Of a stretch of DNA of 64,000 nt, positions 59,600-64,000 are shown piece after piece (within the stretch, counting starts at the first letter, position 1; every line of letters starts with the position of its first letter). The stretch is from positions 2,666,001-2,730,000 of the forward strand of contig BRKX01000014.1 of assembly GCA_026008535.1 (NCBI GenBank), in the 5' to 3' direction. Source of the DNA: Perilla frutescens (taxonomy: Eukaryota; Streptophyta; Magnoliopsida; Lamiales; Lamiaceae). Both the position numbers and the translations under genes were made by a program. The notes below the pieces were generated by a model. It was given only the letters and a program-made list of their open reading frames with translations. It ran no database searches and was not told where the DNA came from.

Positions 59600-61427
59600 C
59601 ATTATGATGATTTTTTTTTATAATAAAATTGAAAAGAATGTGATAATATTCATCCCAAAATACAGAAACAATGGGCATTTAACTATTTAAGTTGGGTGAA
59701 TGATGGTAAAGAGATGGAATTGTTGTTGGGGTAGTTTTCCAGCCACAGGGAATGTGATGCAAAGGGGCCACCAACCCTATGCATTGCATATTTGCAATTT
59801 GCATCCTTGAGAGAGAGAGAGAGAGACTATATATATACATATATATGATATGCTTTATTGTTTGTGATCACTCATGTGGCTGTTGTTTTGTTTGGGGTTG
59901 AAAAATCTTATCATTCCTTATCAATTAACTCACCACTCACTTCTTATTTTCTTACCCTCCCAGAAATGTGTCTAGACTGTAGTCTTCTTGTGCTGGTCCC
60001 ATACACTAAAATTCTTATGGCAAAAGCATAATAAATTTATTCATTTTGGTTGTTTCAAATTTATCGCGATTAGTTCCCGTATTGCACCCCTTTTTTTTGT
60101 AAATAAAAATAAAAATAATGCTGACTATTCTTTCACTAAATTTATCACCTCAAATCATTTTTTTCAAATTCATGTGTGTGTATATATATAAACAGTTATA
60201 ACTTGTCGATCGAGTCATTTAATAAATGGATTTGGAGTTCATAATATTAAGTAAATAAAAATTCATTGAGATTATTTCCCTTTTATATAATAGAATTTGG
60301 ATTTGAACTTCATTTGAAATTGTTCTATGACTAATTCCTTCCTTCAATCCCGATTCATAGATCTTGGATAGCTGGACTAATGAATATGTCTACGAAATAT
60401 TTATGTTAAATTAATTCTTCATATTATTGATTAATTAAAACTAATAAAAATTTTATTTATTTATTTGGAAAATATTATTTACGATTTTAATATTCTCTTA
60501 AATATTTTTCCATCTGCCTTCAAGTTCTTCAATGTAAATCTCTTGTTATAAAAAAGTTGAAAAAGTAAAAATAAAAATCGTGTGAGTTGTCATTTTCTGA
60601 TGAATTTACCATATCCATATTAACTGTGATGGAATTCCGATGTCACAACATATTTTTAAAACATTCAAGTTAGTTTCAGGTTAAAGATATTAAAAAAAAA
60701 AAATAGGAATGAAACTTATATTTATGAATTGATTTTATATTTTAAAAATATATTATTGAATATTATTGTACATTTTATGTAATGTTTTTCCTGTAATATT
60801 ATTAGTAATTTTTTTAAATATTACAAGATTTTATGAATGATTAATAAATTATTAATGAGCTTTTAAAAATTTCACAAATTACTCAAATTAAAATATTTTA
60901 TATTATTTATCATCAAATAATATTAAAAGTTTCATATTTTTTTTGTATTAATTTTTCAAAATGATTGATGACTTTTGAGTTTTTAAATTTTGTTTATTTT
61001 TTTTTTTACAATTTAATTTATTTTAAGTTTTCTAGAAAAAATATTAAATTTATTTTTTTAAATAAAATATTTTATAAGGGTGTGAGATTTTATTTATCAA
61101 TACAAAAAATAAATAAGTATAATTTTTTAAAATAAAAAATAAAAAATAAAATTTATTTTGGTGATCAGGAATGCATAATGCCAAATAATAATCAAGTGCT
61201 CAGGTGGCATATATATAATATACTTATATGACGTGGGATTCTTTAGAAATTTGTAATTTTGCGGAAGTGGGGAATTGGATTTGGAGGAAGTCTAAGATAA
61301 AAAATAAACAACTAAAAATTGTTCCACCTTTTTTATATATACCATGGAAAATGAGAAAGAATCACGCTTTTCGATCGTTAAATAACTTCGAGTTCGAATC
61401 TCACCAATATCGTTAAGTGTTCGGTTG
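59600..61427. other. AT-rich intergenic stretch
   Basis: Short (GA)n tract at about 59811-59825 and AT tracts. Frames here show no domains. No RNA gene recognised. Confidence 0.45.
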
Positions 61428-61438
61428 TCGTACCTAAT

Positions 61439-61570
61439 TTTTCAAGTACTATCTTCTATATGATTTATATACTATTACACAGGAGGAGCGTTGCTTATCC
61501 TAGTTTTTCAATAAGTTATCTTCTTTTATGTGGTTTGTATTCTATTACAAAGAAACGGAGTTTACCCAGT
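61439..61570. repeat. Tandem pair of 66-bp units
   Basis: tttttcaagtactatcttct ... aggaggagcgttgcttatcc followed by tttttcaataagttatcttc ... aaacggagtttacccag. Just upstream agttcgaatctc (61391) resembles a tRNA-type B box, so this may be the tail of a decayed SINE. Confidence 0.5.
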
Positions 61571-62118
61571 ATGTATCTCGAATAAACTAAGTTGGATGAT
61601 CGGGTGATGGTGTGTAAATTGAAATTCACCAAAAAATACAAATTAAAAAAATTTGACGTGGAAATTATTTATGCCACGTCGTCACATTATATTGACCTCG
61701 TTTGATATCGAAAATTAAAAGTGTGTAAAATAAAATATTGGATACATTTTTTATTGAAAAAAATTGCAAAAAATTATATATAATTTCAAATAAAATGCCA
61801 ATGAAAGCTTTCATTGTGGAGGTTGAAAGAGTTGGTTATGAAGTACCGATTCGTGGACAAGGCACAAAACTGCTGATGAAGCTTCGTTTATTGTCAGCAA
61901 TTCCACATGCAACCAAACACAACAAACAGGTAAGGTTGAATCTCCAACACAATTATTGTGAGCATTTTCCTCAACATGAAGAGATGCAAGAAACAATTAG
62001 TTTTACAAAGCCTCCCCAGATAAAAGAGTCCTCTATATCAGGATCATCACAAAAATCACGACGGCGGCGAAAAATGCTAGTCTCATGATTGTCCTAAATC
62101 GCAGTAACTCTCTCTACC
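61571..62118 (-). other. Downstream flank and probable 3' untranslated region of the cyclophilin gene
   Basis: Follows the cyclophilin stop (62119-62121, minus). The plus-strand frame 61738-62088 has no domain and is equally open on the reverse, so it is read as 3' flank. Confidence 0.4.
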
Positions 62119-64000
62119 TTAGGCGACTGGAATTTCACCGCAGTCACTTATCACGACCCTCAATAATGGACGGTCACCTCTGTCGGTTTCTTGCTTTTCA
62201 ATCAACCTAACAATATCCATACCCTCCAGAACTTGTCCAAAGACGACGTGCCTCTGGTCCAGCCATGGAGTCTGTAATAAAATCAAAAAACGAAGTGTAA
62301 AAAGCGCGTAAAGAGAACAACTTCTGCATCAGACTTGCTTAGACATAAACAGTTTAACCTCTACCTACGTTTTTTAGTGGCCAAATGAATGATTTAGTTC
62401 CCAACCATCACTTATTAGTTCAAATTATGATCAACTGAGCTAGTACGTAGGCATTAATTACAGCGAATCTGATGCAGATATATGACACGAATTGTTAAAA
62501 AACAAAAGGAGCTTCCAGAAATGTGCTTTATGTTATGTTCCTCATGGTTTAGGGCACAATTTCACATGTGATTAAGGCAAGATGTAGCTTTTTGGTTTTT
62601 CATTGAAGATGGAATGGTCATACACTCATACGGCTTTCTCCCCATGTATTTCTCCAACAAAATTTAGTAAGCTATGTAACTTCGAGTTCAGAATATTGGT
62701 TGGTATTTAAGGAAATAGGTTTCTTAAAGATAGAAGACAATTGAAAATATGCACAAGCAGAGTAGCAGGAGAGAACGAATATTATTGAGAAACAGAGGAA
62801 ATTCATGAGGTTAAGTGGGCGAAAAGAGAGACGATCAGTTGTAACTGAGCTTCGGGGGAATAGAATTATGGAATAAAAGAAGTGTCTATAATTGGCATCA
62901 ACCACACTGCAAAAGGAAGGAGAGGAAAAGGATGAAGCTCTCTCAGAGCTCTGCTGAGAGGTTTCTGTTTCAGGTTTGGCAGCATATCACCTAACTGTTG
63001 ATGAAGATCGTCACTATTTCAATGCAGCCAAGGAAGGAGAGGAAGATTCTTCAACAGAGTTATTGACAGGCTTCTGCTCTATTTGATTTATGTGCTCTAA
63101 AAGTAAGATAATTTCTCAATGCTGCATACCTTGACAGTACAAATGAAGAATTGGCTTCCATTGGTATTGGGGCCAGCATTTGCCATACTAACAATTCCAG
63201 GTCCAGTATGAACCACTACAGAAATAGACGTGTATTCATTTATTAGTCAGCAATAATAATTAAAAAAAGCTCCTGTAAGCAACCTTATAAAGAAGGAAAG
63301 TATAAACTCACACTTAAAGTTCTCATCTTTGAATGTACGGCCATATATGCTTTTTCCGCCAGTGCCCTGAGAACACAGATATCCAAATAATATAGTCATT
63401 GATACGAGTCATACAACACTCCAGAATCTTAAGAACTTTAAAGACAACACATAAATGTTACACATACTAGCACCAGAGAACAAGTTAGATAGCAGGCCAA
63501 GTCTACAGCAGACTGAAGGATATCAAATAAGTACCATGTATTAAAAATAAGCAAACACATGTGTTCATGGACTTAGCTTATGAATTAGTATCTTGTTGCA
63601 AACACTTCAAAATACAATGTGTTTAAAACTCTTTTTTTTCTATCCCGCTCTAAAGGCTCCAGAACACTAGCAAAAATTGCAGCTATAGAAGAGAAAAATA
63701 CAATCATCAACATAGTCAGTCAGGGAAGCTCTTTGATAAAACCAAACACTGAGTGTTTTTACCTATGCAAGAGAACAAATCACATGAAAGATAACCTCAA
63801 TTAAAATACAGAAGATCATTCTGAATATAAAAATAATTTGCAGAGCACTAACAAATATCTTTAGCAATGCTATGAGACCATAATTACACAAAACAGAGAA
63901 GTCAACCAATTAGTCTGCCAAAAAATGTGCCAGCTAAAATAATAGCTTACATTTCCTTTGTCAAAATCTCCTCCTTGAATCATGAAATCCTTGATAACAC
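62119..64000 (-). CDS. CYP20-2: Cyclophilin-type peptidyl-prolyl isomerase, CYP20-2-like (3' part, runs off the edge)
   Basis: Cis-trans prolyl isomerase. Four exons visible on the minus strand, all with GT-AG borders and matching phases: beyond 64000 to 63951, 63366-63312, 63215-63130, 62271-62119 (stop TAA). They encode VIKDFMIQGGDFDKGN, then GTGGKSIYGRTFKDENFKL, VHTGPGIVSMANAGPNTNGS with QFFICTVK, and TPWLDQRHVVFGQVLEGMDI ending SDCGEIPVA. Catalytic and cyclosporin-pocket residues seen include F, M and Q of DFMIQGGDF, the Q-F-F of SQFFICT, W of PWLD and H of RHVVF. The FKDENFKL and ETDRGDRP stretches fit plastid CYP20-2 (thylakoid, NDH-linked) better than ER CYP20-1, from memory. The N-terminus with the transit peptide is outside the window. 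Confidence 0.9.

Noticed and set aside
61385..61400. Possible tRNA gene from the word gagttcgaatctc
   Set aside because: Only a B-box-like word is present; no acceptor stem, A box or anticodon arm could be drawn around it.
61738..62088. 116-codon plus-strand frame
   Set aside because: It covers the 3' flank of the cyclophilin gene, has no domain and shows no codon bias.

Overview
The window is nuclear DNA of a flowering plant, almost certainly a eudicot. It is AT-rich, its genes have GT-AG introns, the recognised proteins are plant-specific (TCP factor, ACT-repeat protein, plastid G6PD, plastid-type cyclophilin), and it is crowded with Ty1/copia and Ty3/gypsy remnants, hAT fragments, MITEs, SINEs and microsatellites. 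The order or family cannot be fixed from the sequence alone.

Layout. Bases 1-11 kb are accessory DNA: duplicated AT-rich blocks (1-1583 repeats pieces of 7.3-11.0 kb), a decayed copia pol, an internally deleted gypsy pol, a GC-rich tandem repeat family, and one small intact gene for a secreted Gly/Leu-rich peptide (6257-6505, minus). Bases 11-22 kb are the most unusual part. Four decayed copies of a LOB-domain-like gene (cysteine motif CX2CX6CX3C plus tandem TLLELGMSS repeats) lie as two inverted pairs. The second pair and its flank arose by a 1.3-kb direct duplication. One copy is split by a gypsy element (13322-18829, target duplication CTTTT), which itself carries a nested solo LTR (16549-18823, target duplication GTTAC). 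A PIF/Harbinger ORF1-like fragment and two tandem hairpins lie directly upstream.

Bases 23.6-28.2 kb hold a complete 10-exon plastidic glucose-6-phosphate dehydrogenase gene (P2 type, 595 aa). Its intron 5 contains two MITEs, one ending 6 bases from exon 6. Bases 28-41 kb are transposon-rich: two hAT-type elements with 8-bp target duplications and two copies of a GAGCTCGA-rich family. An intronless class I TCP gene (TCP20-like) is at 41509-42312. Bases 42.3-56.7 kb are a long intergenic stretch with at least eight MITEs, a SINE and a third GAGCTCGA-family copy. A complete 7-exon ACT-domain-repeat gene (ACR family, 449 aa) is at 56683-59379. The 3' four exons of a CYP20-2-like cyclophilin run off the right edge on the minus strand (62119-64000).

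The host genes do not form an operon-like unit. G6PD2 supplies NADPH in the plastid stroma, the CYP20-2-like protein is expected in the thylakoid, TCP20-like regulates growth genes in the nucleus, and the ACR protein is a presumed amino-acid or allosteric sensor. G6PD2 and CYP20-2 have consecutive locus numbers in Arabidopsis (from memory), so their presence 34 kb apart here may be preserved linkage.
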